Positions 37,486 to 45,052 of a DNA stretch of 64,000 nt are shown here, one piece after another; position 1 is the stretch's first letter; the number at the start of each line of letters is the position of its first letter. This DNA is from Anaerolineales bacterium. GTDB taxonomy: Bacteria; Chloroflexota; Anaerolineae; Anaerolineales; Villigracilaceae. Position numbers and translations under genes: made by a program. The stretch covers positions 1-64,000 of the forward strand of contig JACMLM010000009.1 in assembly GCA_014379595.1 (NCBI GenBank). The letters are read 5' to 3'. Below the pieces are notes generated by a model, which was given only the letters and a program-made list of their open reading frames with translations, made no database searches and was not told the origin of the DNA.

Positions 37486-38766
37486 TTACCGCTCAAAGAT
37501 TTTGTGAGGATCTTCATTCCAGGTTGCAAAATCAACAGGGTGAAGACCTTTCTTTTGCAATGCAGTTATTAACTCAGCATTTAACCGGTCTTTACGATCT
37601 CCAGTTATTTTGCATCTGTTGTGTGCGTCGGCCAATACGATTGGATACCCAGATGAAACTAAACTCACTGTAGTTAAGTAGTCAATTTCTCCAATAGTAG
37701 GTATGATAAGTTTTTCAATATCTTCGTTCGTTACTAGTGTTTGGGTGCCAATATATTTATCATTCTCTTTTTGTGCAACATAGGTTTTTTTCCATTTACG
37801 CTTGCTTTTATTGAAATACTCGAGAGGTATTCCGCTCTCAACCAATGGACGAAATTCAGCTAAATCATATACATTAAACTCTAATATATAGAAATTGCGC
37901 GGCCCATTACCATATATTACCCAAGCACCGCCAATCCCTCCTAGTGATTGATTCTCTTGAGAGCCAAGCCGAATGGTCTTTGAATCTGCTTGATTGGAGT
38001 GATAAGCTTGATAGATCAGCTCCGGGGAAACTAAAGCCCAGTAAGCGGATTTCTTGATATCAAAAAATGCCTTATGATATGGATAAAGAATTGACCAAAG
38101 CAAAGTGCCTTGTTTTACAACTCCCACATATCTCACATTTTGTTCAACCGCCTTTCTTCCAATATCATCCGTATATCCAGCTGATACATTTTGTGAGCTG
38201 TGCCGGCCATCTTTGAGAAGAAGGCGGAACTCTAGTTCTGAATGAAACAAAGATGTTCTAACAGCTCGACGCTCCGTAGTCTCTCGATGACGTGCAGCCA
38301 CTAACCGTACTTTAAACTCCGGTACATTATTCTCCGCTAAGTCGTAAGGGCTTCTAGGGCTTGGGGTATGAATAAATGTACGAAGTTGGTAGTCTGCCAC
38401 ATGAAGCCTTAGTTTTTCTTCGGGGAGTGGGCTGCTATAAATTAAGGCTATTTCTAATGGCTCACTATCTCCTTCTGGAGCCTTTTCAGCCATACGCTCT
38501 TGAACAAAGCGGAGATGCCCATCATAGGGATCTGAAATAACCAAAGAAAAACTGTATCCAGCTATGGCTGCGCCCGGGTGATCCGGAATGTTTAGCAGTA
38601 AGTTGTCGCTAGAATCAATACCTCCCACTAAATCTTTAGGCTGGCGAGTTATTACTGACTCCAGTGTGCTCAACATATTTTTCAATATATCTTCATCAGG
38701 AGGAAGTTTTTCCAAATCTGCTAATTTATTTGTAATTACAGAGATGTTTCCATCAGTTTCACTCAT
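37486..38766 (-). CDS. NurA-like nuclease, HerA partner
   Basis: 426 residues. Assignment is by context plus weak motifs. GGIDSSDNLL (about 48-57) could be the metal-binding D-G-S motif I; YVGVVKQGTLLW resembles the conserved 'G-x-x-K' strand; and the C-terminal GYPIVLADAHNRCKITGDRKDRLNAEL reproduces the GYP-x-x-L-x-x-AH-x-A ending of NurA, including Tyr and His positions used in Sulfolobus NurA. The N-terminal ~100 residues are extra. It overlaps the upstream STAS gene by 4 nt (ATGA). If inactive it might be only a HerA adaptor. An unrelated alpha/beta fold cannot be excluded. Confidence 0.6.
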   Translation of the reverse strand: MSETDGNISVITNKLADLEKLPPDEDILKNMLSTLESVITRQPKDLVGGIDSSDNLLLNIPDHPGAAIAGYSFSLVISDPYDGHLRFVQERMAEKAPEGDSEPLEIALIYSSPLPEEKLRLHVADYQLRTFIHTPSPRSPYDLAENNVPEFKVRLVAARHRETTERRAVRTSLFHSELEFRLLLKDGRHSSQNVSAGYTDDIGRKAVEQNVRYVGVVKQGTLLWSILYPYHKAFFDIKKSAYWALVSPELIYQAYHSNQADSKTIRLGSQENQSLGGIGGAWVIYGNGPRNFYILEFNVYDLAEFRPLVESGIPLEYFNKSKRKWKKTYVAQKENDKYIGTQTLVTNEDIEKLIIPTIGEIDYLTTVSLVSSGYPIVLADAHNRCKITGDRKDRLNAELITALQKKGLHPVDFATWNEDPHKIFER

Positions 38767-39434
38767 TTTGCCTCACTATTAAGAACAGGAACAATAGGCG
38801 AATAGAAATAAGCCCAAGCTCGTGAATCTATGTCTAAAGCTCTTTGAATTTTACGAAACAGCCACGGATAATATTTAACAAGGTCGGTTAGTTTTCTGCT
38901 TGCGGCCTTTATGCCGTGTTCCTCTAAATCTGAAGAACTTACTACATTGAACTTATAAATTACATCTAGTATCTCTTTTAGAGCAGTTGGTATTTCTTGA
39001 CCAAGAAATTGATGCCCTGAAAAAACTTCATTCTGAAGTGTAGAGAAAACAACTATATTCTGTCTTGTATTTATTTGGTTCTCAAACTTCGGAAGCTTAA
39101 ATATTCCGTCTAGTCCTGTAGCAATTTCTTCACTGACATTACAATAAGTCAAATATACGTCACGGTCTAAACGACGTTTAATTAATTCTTGGAAAAGGAT
39201 CGGGCCAATTTCTTCTGCAACTGACGTTGTCATTTCTTCAACGCCAGCCATATTTATAACTAAAGTACTATTATCTATAGCGTACAGATGCTCAACTAAA
39301 GCCTTTCGCAATGGTATTCCTAGTTTTTCTCGATTCATTAAATACCCAAGAGAAAATTTAATCGGAAGTTTTTCCAACACTTCTATCACTGAAACAAATT
39401 CAATTTTTTGATCTTGTATTTCTATAATGTTCAT
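38763..39434 (-). CDS. STAS-like domain protein (DUF4325-like)
   Basis: 223 residues; ATG 39434 with GAGG upstream. Residues ~40-115 have the anti-sigma-antagonist pattern: a strand LVINMAGVEEMTTSVAEEIGPILFQELIKRRL followed by RDVYLTYCNVSEEIATGLDGIF. In STAS proteins the phospho-acceptor Ser sits at the turn before this helix; here TTS occupies it. The C-terminal third (EILDVIYKFNVVSSSDLEEHGIKAASRKLTDLVKYYPWLFRKI) looks like a winged helix, so the protein might bind DNA. It is between a GHKL ATPase gene and the NurA-like gene in one operon. Confidence 0.65.
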   Translation of the reverse strand: MNIIEIQDQKIEFVSVIEVLEKLPIKFSLGYLMNREKLGIPLRKALVEHLYAIDNSTLVINMAGVEEMTTSVAEEIGPILFQELIKRRLDRDVYLTYCNVSEEIATGLDGIFKLPKFENQINTRQNIVVFSTLQNEVFSGHQFLGQEIPTALKEILDVIYKFNVVSSSDLEEHGIKAASRKLTDLVKYYPWLFRKIQRALDIDSRAWAYFYSPIVPVLNSEAK

Positions 39435-39455
39435 CTTTTCCTCTTATACATTAAT

Positions 39456-40643
39456 TTATACTTGAACTCTTAATGCTTCCTCAATATTAGAAATTATTGC
39501 TAGCGGCATCACAGCACACAGATGTACTCCAGGTAAATAATCAGTTCCAGCAGAATGATATTCACGTTTAAGACCATCAGGTGTAATTATGCGATTATAT
39601 TTTCCACTGGAAATTGAAACCGTTCCTAGCGCAGAATTAATTACTGTGTTGATAATGGAAGGAAACCCACGCCCGCCACTGGTTTGGCGGGCGGAGATAC
39701 CGTTTGTAATAAGGTCCGTAGCATCCCACTCATTCTCTTGACCCATTGCACGAGCTAACCCCGATTTTATTGAAAAGACATGTAAAAATAGATGTGTATG
39801 TTGAGCAGGTATAAAATTGTCTTCTATATTACCAAAAGAAGAACTTGTGCCACGCTTTTCTTGTCTCAAAAAACAACAGACCCAACCACCTCCTCCCCAG
39901 TTATCAGCATTTTCGGCTGCCTCCATTATCACTCTGCGTATCGCTGAACGATGCTCTTTCTCAAAGTAGCCTGCATCGGCTAATCTATCAAAGTTGCTAT
40001 GAAACTCGGCAGTCAATTGACCATCGGTATTAGAACCAATAAATGTCAAGGGAATCAATACATCATCACATCCTTGCTGATGTGTTGGTTCAGTAGGATT
40101 TGTCGAATAAGAAAGATTGGGGCTTTTGATAAGAGAAAACAATCTTGTTTTCTCAATAAAACGTGTTGCTGCGTGATTTTGAGGTGGTAAGATAAGCTGA
40201 ATGTTAATTTGGGTATCACTTAAGCTTGATAAAGCGTAAATAAATCGAGACACTTCAACTAATGAAGGTAATGGTAAACTAGGTGGTAGATATATATCTC
40301 GTTCAGGATCCCAATCAGAAGCATAATCCCAATCGTATGCCCAACTTGATGCATTAAGTACTATTTCAATTTTTCTTGTTTTGTTTACTGAAAGAAGTGG
40401 CTCTATCCGAGATAGATGATATCCAAGTTCTCCCGAGTCGCTAAATGCTGATAATCTTATTTTATATTGTTGATTAGATATATTTTGATTAATCATTATT
40501 TGCTCCGCGAAAATCGTCTTACGATGAAATTTGGTCTTCAGTGACACACAATGTTCTATCCACCCAAAGTCAGTGGTTTGACAATAGGGGCATGTATATA
40601 AATCGTGCTGTACCCATGAATCGCAATTATGGCACTTTCTCAT
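39456..40643 (-). CDS. Zinc-ribbon GHKL (histidine-kinase-like) ATPase
   Basis: 395 residues. The N-terminal zinc ribbon is CHNC ... CPYC (residues 4-21). Residues ~225-390 form a Bergerat-fold ATPase: RRVIMEAAENADNWGG (N box, with Glu and Asn), FSIKSGLARAM (G1-like), and SARQTSGGRGFPSIINTVINSALGTVSISSG (lid and G2). There is no dimerisation phospho-His domain, so it is of the RsbW/SpoIIAB or MutL-like type rather than a classical kinase. The adjacent STAS protein is the expected partner in a switch. It is the first gene of the operon, behind a consensus promoter. Confidence 0.7.
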   Translation of the reverse strand: MRKCHNCDSWVQHDLYTCPYCQTTDFGWIEHCVSLKTKFHRKTIFAEQIMINQNISNQQYKIRLSAFSDSGELGYHLSRIEPLLSVNKTRKIEIVLNASSWAYDWDYASDWDPERDIYLPPSLPLPSLVEVSRFIYALSSLSDTQINIQLILPPQNHAATRFIEKTRLFSLIKSPNLSYSTNPTEPTHQQGCDDVLIPLTFIGSNTDGQLTAEFHSNFDRLADAGYFEKEHRSAIRRVIMEAAENADNWGGGGWVCCFLRQEKRGTSSSFGNIEDNFIPAQHTHLFLHVFSIKSGLARAMGQENEWDATDLITNGISARQTSGGRGFPSIINTVINSALGTVSISSGKYNRIITPDGLKREYHSAGTDYLPGVHLCAVMPLAIISNIEEALRVQV

Positions 40644-40656
40644 AGCTCGTTATCCT

Positions 40657-40742
40657 ACGTTTTACCTGTCAAAGTAAAACCATTATATCGAAAATAACCA
40701 GAATGTCAAGGATTTACAAGCGCTGGTAAAACGTGCTAGAAT
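40657..40742. promoter_or_regulatory. Divergent promoter pair flanked by a 10-bp inverted repeat
   Basis: Minus strand: TTGACA (complement of 40704-40709), 16-nt spacer, TATAAT (complement of 40682-40687), driving the GHKL operon. Plus strand: TTTACA (40713-40718), 18-nt spacer, TAGAAT (40737-40742), driving the DruA-like gene. The two -35 boxes are only 3 nt apart. A perfect inverted repeat ACGTTTTACC (40657-40666) / GGTAAAACGT (40725-40734) brackets both promoters. It could be a pair of operators for one regulator controlling both units. Confidence 0.7.
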
Positions 40743-40768
40743 GATATATTCGAGACCGAATTTTCCTA

Positions 40769-41974
40769 ATGAAAAAGAATAATCTGAAAAGTAAAAAGAA
40801 GAAAAATCAAAAAATTAAAGCTTCTGGAGTACTTAGGCATGAAAAAGCTCTGAGTGCTAAGCGGTTACGAAAGTTGGTAATTGCTGAATTAGAAGAACTT
40901 GGGCTTTCTTTCAAAAACGAATCCCTTCAACCATCAGAAAACACTAAAGAATTTACTCAACAACTTCATTTGCCCGCACGAGAAATTGTATTGGCTAGCG
41001 CGGGCGAATGGATAACCTATGCTTGGGAAAAACACAAAGATTTTTTTGCCAAAGGCCAAGATATAAATCCGAAGTTTGTTTCCCCAAAACTAATAGAGGT
41101 TGTAACAAAAGATCAAAAAGAGTTGTTTCGATTAGCTCGTTATACTTGGTCATTGCCATACACCAAAGGATATGGGCGTAGATTGCAGTACTTATTGATG
41201 GATCAGTCAAATGATAAGTTGATTGGAATTCTTGGTTTGCAGTCTCCTCCCCTTTCATTCCCGGGAAGAGATAAATTATTTTCATATCCAGAGGGGAAAA
41301 AAACTGAGCTACTCAATCAGACTATGGATATTTACACATTAGGAGCTATTCCTCCATATTCAAGACTACTCGGCGGGAAACTATTAGCGCTAGCTTCTGC
41401 TAGTAATGAAGTAAGGCTTGCCTATAAAAGAAAATACAGCGGTCAAATAACCTTGATGGAGGAACGTAAATTACCTGCTCGATTAGTAGCATTAACAACT
41501 ACTAGTGCGTATGGTAGAAGTTCAATATATAATAGACTAAGATATAACGACACAGTCAAGTTTCAATCTCTAGGATACACTGAAGGTTATGGAGCATTTC
41601 ATTTAGAAAGGCTATACCCCAAATTTCGTGTATTTCTAGAAGCTCAAGAAATTAACACTTCTGGTGGTTTTGGCAAGGGGCCTCGCATAAAATGGCAAAT
41701 AATGGTCCGTGCTCTTGAAAGAATAGGATTTGATAGCAGTCTGCTTCGTCATGGGGTGAAACGTGAAATTTTTCTTATTCCACTTATTCGTAATCTCAAA
41801 AGTTATATGGAAGGTGTTCAGAAAAGGCCAGATTTTATTGATGCCTCGTTTGATGAGCTTGCAGACTTTTGGCGAACTCGATGGCTTATTCCTAGATCAG
41901 AACGCGTTGACGGTTGGTGTAATTGGAACCCTAGAAAGATTGAGGATCTTCTGTTTATTAAAGAGGAAAACTAA
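40769..41974 (+). CDS. DUF4338 protein, Druantia DruA-like
   Basis: 401 residues with a very Lys-rich start. The core matches my knowledge of the DruA/DUF4338 family: YGRRLQYLLMDQSNDKLIGILGLQSPPLSFPGRDKLF, then QTMDIYTLGAIPPYSRLLGGKLLALASASNEV, RKYSGQI, LVALTTTSAYGRSSIYNRLRY, and LLRHGVKREIFLIPL. DruA is a component of type I Druantia, an anti-phage system whose biochemical role is not settled. The other Druantia proteins, notably the large helicase DruE, are absent. Here it is divergent from HerA/NurA/STAS/GHKL genes. No clear ribosome binding site precedes the ATG. Confidence 0.75.
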   Translation: MKKNNLKSKKKKNQKIKASGVLRHEKALSAKRLRKLVIAELEELGLSFKNESLQPSENTKEFTQQLHLPAREIVLASAGEWITYAWEKHKDFFAKGQDINPKFVSPKLIEVVTKDQKELFRLARYTWSLPYTKGYGRRLQYLLMDQSNDKLIGILGLQSPPLSFPGRDKLFSYPEGKKTELLNQTMDIYTLGAIPPYSRLLGGKLLALASASNEVRLAYKRKYSGQITLMEERKLPARLVALTTTSAYGRSSIYNRLRYNDTVKFQSLGYTEGYGAFHLERLYPKFRVFLEAQEINTSGGFGKGPRIKWQIMVRALERIGFDSSLLRHGVKREIFLIPLIRNLKSYMEGVQKRPDFIDASFDELADFWRTRWLIPRSERVDGWCNWNPRKIEDLLFIKEEN

Positions 41975-41978
41975 TCCG

Positions 41979-42845
41979 TTAATGACAATCGGTGTTGCCG
42001 CTATCTTTGAATGTCTTTCCTGCAACAGGGACAAACTGCCATGAATACTTGGTGGGACTTAAATCCAATTTCAGTACGCCATACGTTGAGGCATTGCGGA
42101 CCTCACTGGTAGATAAGCTGGTGACATAACCATCAAGATTCACACCTCCCGTACCAACCACGATCTCCCGCAGGCCAGGGGAAGCAGCTAATCCATCCGC
42201 ATTCATTTCCTTAAATCGCTCATAGTTGTGTATATGGCCATTGAGCACTAATTCTGCACCGGCGTCATAAAGTGTTTTCCAGAGTGTCTCATAAGGATCG
42301 TCGTTGCCGTCCTTGTACCTCGAAGACCAAAGCGGTTTATGCCAGTAGGCCAGAACACAAAGCCTGGGATTTTCGGCGAGGTCGTTTTTCAGCCATTGAA
42401 CTTGCGCGCCCGTGGAGGAAACGTCAATCTCGGAGTTCAGGGCATAAATGCGCCAGTCACCCAGGTCATATGCATAATACGCAGAGACATTATTGAAATA
42501 CTGGAAGTAGCCTGCGGCATCCGCTGTGAAATATTCATGATTGCCCGGCACAGGTCTGGTCCTGTCCTTATGACGGCCCCATGTTGGGTGATAGCAGTTG
42601 ATAAAATCATCATAGGTGCCATCGATATAAACATTATCGCCCAGAATAAACACAGTGCCGGGGATGTTATCCAGTAATTGTGCAGTCGCTTCATCGTTAT
42701 CGTTGTCACAACTGGATATGTCTCCCGCGCCCACGAGGACAACCGAATCCGCAACAGTTGATCCCGGGGATGGTGCAGCACATGTAATCTGTGAGAGGAA
42801 AATCACGAGCAAGGATGTTATTAACAGGCGGGTAAATTTGTTCAT
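41979..42845 (-). CDS. Secreted calcineurin-like metallophosphoesterase
   Basis: 288 residues with a signal peptide (lipobox-like QITC is weak). Metallophosphatase motifs in order: VGAGDISSCDND, VFILGDNVYIDGT (GDN), PVPGNHEYF (GNHE), LAYWHKPLWSS and VLNGHIHNYER (GHxH). This is the purple-acid-phosphatase branch, with two metals and hydrolysis of phosphate esters outside the cytoplasm. It is convergent with the DruA-like gene, with a 4-nt gap, and marks the right border of the AT-rich cassette. Confidence 0.9.
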   Translation of the reverse strand: MNKFTRLLITSLLVIFLSQITCAAPSPGSTVADSVVLVGAGDISSCDNDNDEATAQLLDNIPGTVFILGDNVYIDGTYDDFINCYHPTWGRHKDRTRPVPGNHEYFTADAAGYFQYFNNVSAYYAYDLGDWRIYALNSEIDVSSTGAQVQWLKNDLAENPRLCVLAYWHKPLWSSRYKDGNDDPYETLWKTLYDAGAELVLNGHIHNYERFKEMNADGLAASPGLREIVVGTGGVNLDGYVTSLSTSEVRNASTYGVLKLDLSPTKYSWQFVPVAGKTFKDSGNTDCH

Positions 42846-42988
42846 ATTTCCGATCCTTAATAACGGATGCAGGTTCGAATTTTGTGCGAGAAATTGTTAC
42901 GTATTCCCTACTATCCTTTGCCATAATAGTCATCTTAACATAATGGATACTTCATTTCAATAAATTGGTTCGCGCCCTTGTCACTGCA

Positions 42989-43055
42989 CGGGATTGAAAT
43001 CCCGCGCTACGCCTACGAAGCCGACTGGAAGTCGGCTAGTCCGCTGGGGCGGACT
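42989..43055. repeat. Cluster of three REP-like hairpins
   Basis: Three consecutive perfect hairpins: CGGGAT/ATCCCG (42989-43004), AGCCGAC/GTCGGCT (43019-43037) and AGTCCGC/GCGGACT (43038-43055). Each has a 4-5 nt loop, mostly TGAA or TGGAA. The GC-rich tract continues with further G/C repeats to about 43100. The form resembles REP elements. The long gap 42846-43636 otherwise holds the two duplicated units below and their promoters and terminator. Confidence 0.65.
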
Positions 43056-43200
43056 TTGTAGGAATAGCCCGACGGTTTATCGGCGGGCGGTGATCGGGCG
43101 GGATGAATCCGAATGAGTTCGGGGTTTGTTTTTTTGTATTGTAAATGACTGTTTCATATATAGTAAGTTACCCACGCACATATCATCATTTCATTAAAGT

Positions 43201-43348
43201 AAAAGAGCCAGCGCGCCAACACCGGCTCTTTTACTTGCTAAGGAGGAGAAGAGAAATCACTTACAAAGATAACTTTATCATCATGTGTGCAAAACACGCC
43301 GGACGGATGCCCTACGTCATGCAAACGATTACGCAACGTTATTTATGA
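43201..43348 (+). other. Duplicated unit 1: hairpin, Shine-Dalgarno and 37-codon frame
   Basis: A hairpin (AAAAGAGCC 43201-43209 with GGCTCTTTT 43224-43232) is followed by TTG at 43235, an AAGGAGGAG tract at 43240-43248 and an open frame to TGA 43346-43348. The frame contains NFIIMCAKHAGR and ends TITQRYL. It equals the frame in unit 2 in length, with 9 base changes in 114. It may be a microprotein gene, though the strong SD-like tract falls inside a TTG-started frame and no ATG follows it at proper distance, or a structured RNA. A possible promoter (TTGTAT, 17 nt, TATATA) lies upstream. Confidence 0.5.
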
Positions 43349-43367
43349 GCCTTTTTAAGCATCTGTA

Positions 43368-43401
43368 AAAAGAGCGCGAGATATTTTTCTCGCGCTCTTT
43401 T
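43368..43401. terminator. Terminator between the two duplicated units
   Basis: A perfect 13-bp stem (43368-43380 with 43389-43401) and an 8-nt T-rich loop. It follows unit 1 by about 20 nt and separates it from unit 2, implying that each unit is its own transcript. Confidence 0.85.
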
Positions 43402-43467
43402 AAATCTTATTGTTGACTACAGTCTAATGAGCCGATAAGTAATGTCCGTCGATTTTATCCCAATTAA

Positions 43468-43617
43468 ATTGAAAGAGCCGGGCTCCCACACCGGCTCTTT
43501 CAATTGCTAAGGAGGAGAAGAGAAATCACTTACAAAGATAACTTTATCATCATGTGTGCAAAACATGCCGGACGCAACCCCTACTTTACACAAACGATTA
43601 CGCAACGTTTTTTATGA
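43468..43617 (+). other. Duplicated unit 2: hairpin, Shine-Dalgarno and 37-codon frame
   Basis: The hairpin is longer than in unit 1 (14 bp, 43468-43481 with 43491-43504) but is in the same place, with compensatory changes in its outer arms. TTG 43504, AAGGAGGAG and a 37-codon frame to TGA 43615-43617 follow. Residues up to HAGR are identical to unit 1; later RNPYFTQTITQRFL differs at four positions. A TTGACT/17/TAAGTA promoter-like pair sits at about 43413-43441. It is followed closely by the convergent flavoprotein gene. Confidence 0.5.
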
Positions 43618-43636
43618 GTTTTTTTAATCCTATTAG

Positions 43637-44770
43637 CTACAGCCCAAACCAGCGTGCACGGCGTTTGGCCGCAAATTCTTTCTTCTCATTACCCACTGCA
43701 TCTGATGGTTCTGCGAAGTTGCCCGTCGGCGAAGGCCCTGAAAAGAAGTCCATATCCACGCGAGCAACACGATCGTCTCCAAACTCAACATAACAAGTAC
43801 CTATGCCCTTGTACATCTCAAGGTTTTCCTTTCCCTCCATTTCTGCTACGATGCCCGCGGCAGCGATCCGTGCTGCGCCTTCGGCATATACACCTGCTTT
43901 TGAAGTTCCTACACTGGTCACATCTCCAATTGCATACACACCGGGGTAGCGCGTCTTAAGATCTTTTCTCTCAACAGGAATCCAACCGTCTTCAACTAGG
44001 CCGCTCTCTGCAACAACCTGCGGCACCTGATGTTTTGGCACGCCCAGAAACAGGTCATATGGAAGCTCGCGGTTATCGTCAAGAATGGCAACGCATCGCT
44101 TCGGGTCCAGTGCTGTCACATAACGTTCAGGAATAAAGTTAATCCCTCGTTCGGCGAAGGCCTCAATCAATTCTTGTGATATCTCAGGCGATGGCGGGAT
44201 CGGCAAGCCAGATGGGATGACAAGGCTGATGGTACACGCGTCACGTAAGCCGCGCTTAAGGAGATAATCATGCAGCAACATAGCGGCTTCCGTTGGTGCC
44301 GGCGGACATTTATACGGAGTTGACGTCACACCGATGACCGCGTGTCCCTTTGAAAAATTGGAGATCACATCTCGCAAACGCTCCGCACCTGCAACCGTGT
44401 AGAATTCATGGCCACCCTGAGCAAGCCCGGGTGTTGCATTCACATCATAGTCAGCACCCAGCGCAATGACCAACACATCGGCATCATATGTTCCCTTATC
44501 TGTTATCACGCGCCGGGCTTGGGGATCAATCGATGTAATCGTCTCCTGACAAAACTTCACACCGGGCTTCACGATATTACGATAGGCCAGCCGTACCTCT
44601 TCGAGTGGCTTGCGGCCAAACATTAGGTCAAGCTTCGAAAATCCGAAGATAAAAGAATCATTCTTATCGATCAAGGTCAAATCGAGCTTATCCCCGATCT
44701 CATCAGACAGGATCGAAGTGAGTTCAAGTCCGCCGAAACCTGCCCCCAGTACCAATACCCGTAGTTTCAT
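43637..44770 (-). CDS. FAD-dependent NAD(P)/sulfide:quinone oxidoreductase-like protein
   Basis: 377 residues; ATG 44770 behind GAGG. FAD-binding LVLGAGFGGLELTSIL at the N-terminus, LIDKNDSFIFGFSKLDLMFG, VLVIALGADYD, and the second FAD motif YPGVYAIGDVTSVGTSKAGVYAEGAARIAA (about 290-320). This is the SQR/flavocytochrome c-sulfide dehydrogenase fold. Only one candidate redox Cys is near the middle (YKCPPAP, about residue 154), plus one late Cys, so the substrate may be something other than sulfide. Electrons would go to quinone or a cytochrome at the membrane. Confidence 0.8.
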   Translation of the reverse strand: MKLRVLVLGAGFGGLELTSILSDEIGDKLDLTLIDKNDSFIFGFSKLDLMFGRKPLEEVRLAYRNIVKPGVKFCQETITSIDPQARRVITDKGTYDADVLVIALGADYDVNATPGLAQGGHEFYTVAGAERLRDVISNFSKGHAVIGVTSTPYKCPPAPTEAAMLLHDYLLKRGLRDACTISLVIPSGLPIPPSPEISQELIEAFAERGINFIPERYVTALDPKRCVAILDDNRELPYDLFLGVPKHQVPQVVAESGLVEDGWIPVERKDLKTRYPGVYAIGDVTSVGTSKAGVYAEGAARIAAAGIVAEMEGKENLEMYKGIGTCYVEFGDDRVARVDMDFFSGPSPTGNFAEPSDAVGNEKKEFAAKRRARWFGL

Positions 44771-44861
44771 AAGTACATCCTCATATGTGATAAATTAATT
44801 TTGCCAATTTATCTTAATATGAAATATGGGAATTGTAGCTATATTTATCCTAAAAAAAACG

Positions 44862-44894
44862 ACCCCTGTCCAGCGGCGAGGCAAAAACAGGGGT
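44862..44894. repeat. Inverted repeat upstream of the flavoprotein gene
   Basis: ACCCCTGT (44862-44869) and ACAGGGGT (44887-44894) form an 8-bp stem with a 17-nt loop. It follows a run of A bases on the plus strand, so it can act as a terminator for minus-strand transcription only weakly. Confidence 0.4.
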
Positions 44895-44949
44895 CTGACT
44901 TAAACCGTCGGCAAAGACTGAGTAAGCTATTGTTATTCTAACTTATATT

Positions 44950-45042
44950 GCCACAGAGATCACAGAGAAAGATGAGTCTTAAAGCTTTTCTCACACCGTC
45001 CTGACGTTCGGCGTCAGGAAAGGTCTCTGTGTACTCTGTGGC
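44950..45042. repeat. MITE-like dispersed repeat with 19-bp inverted ends
   Basis: GCCACAGAG(AT)CACAGAGA at 44950-44968 and its inverted copy ending CTCTGTGGC at 45024-45042, with two mismatches, flank an internal CCTGACG/CGTCAGG hairpin (45000-45018). It has no coding frame. Its form (terminal inverted repeats, under 100 bp) suggests a non-autonomous mobile or REP-like element. Confidence 0.55.
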
Positions 45043-45052
45043 CGTAATGCAC

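Noticed and set aside
35683-41978. Attachment sites or integrase at the cassette borders
   Set aside because: No tRNA gene, integrase or clear direct repeat was found at either edge; the block may have entered by homologous recombination, but this cannot be shown here.
43145-43348. 67-codon frame covering unit 1 from an upstream ATG
   Set aside because: Its first half runs through the hairpin and has no counterpart in unit 2, whose conserved frame begins at TTG. So the ATG is probably not the real start.
43201-43617. Duplicated units as a CRISPR array
   Set aside because: Only two copies, ~150 bp each, with an open frame and separate terminator; no regular short repeats and no cas genes.
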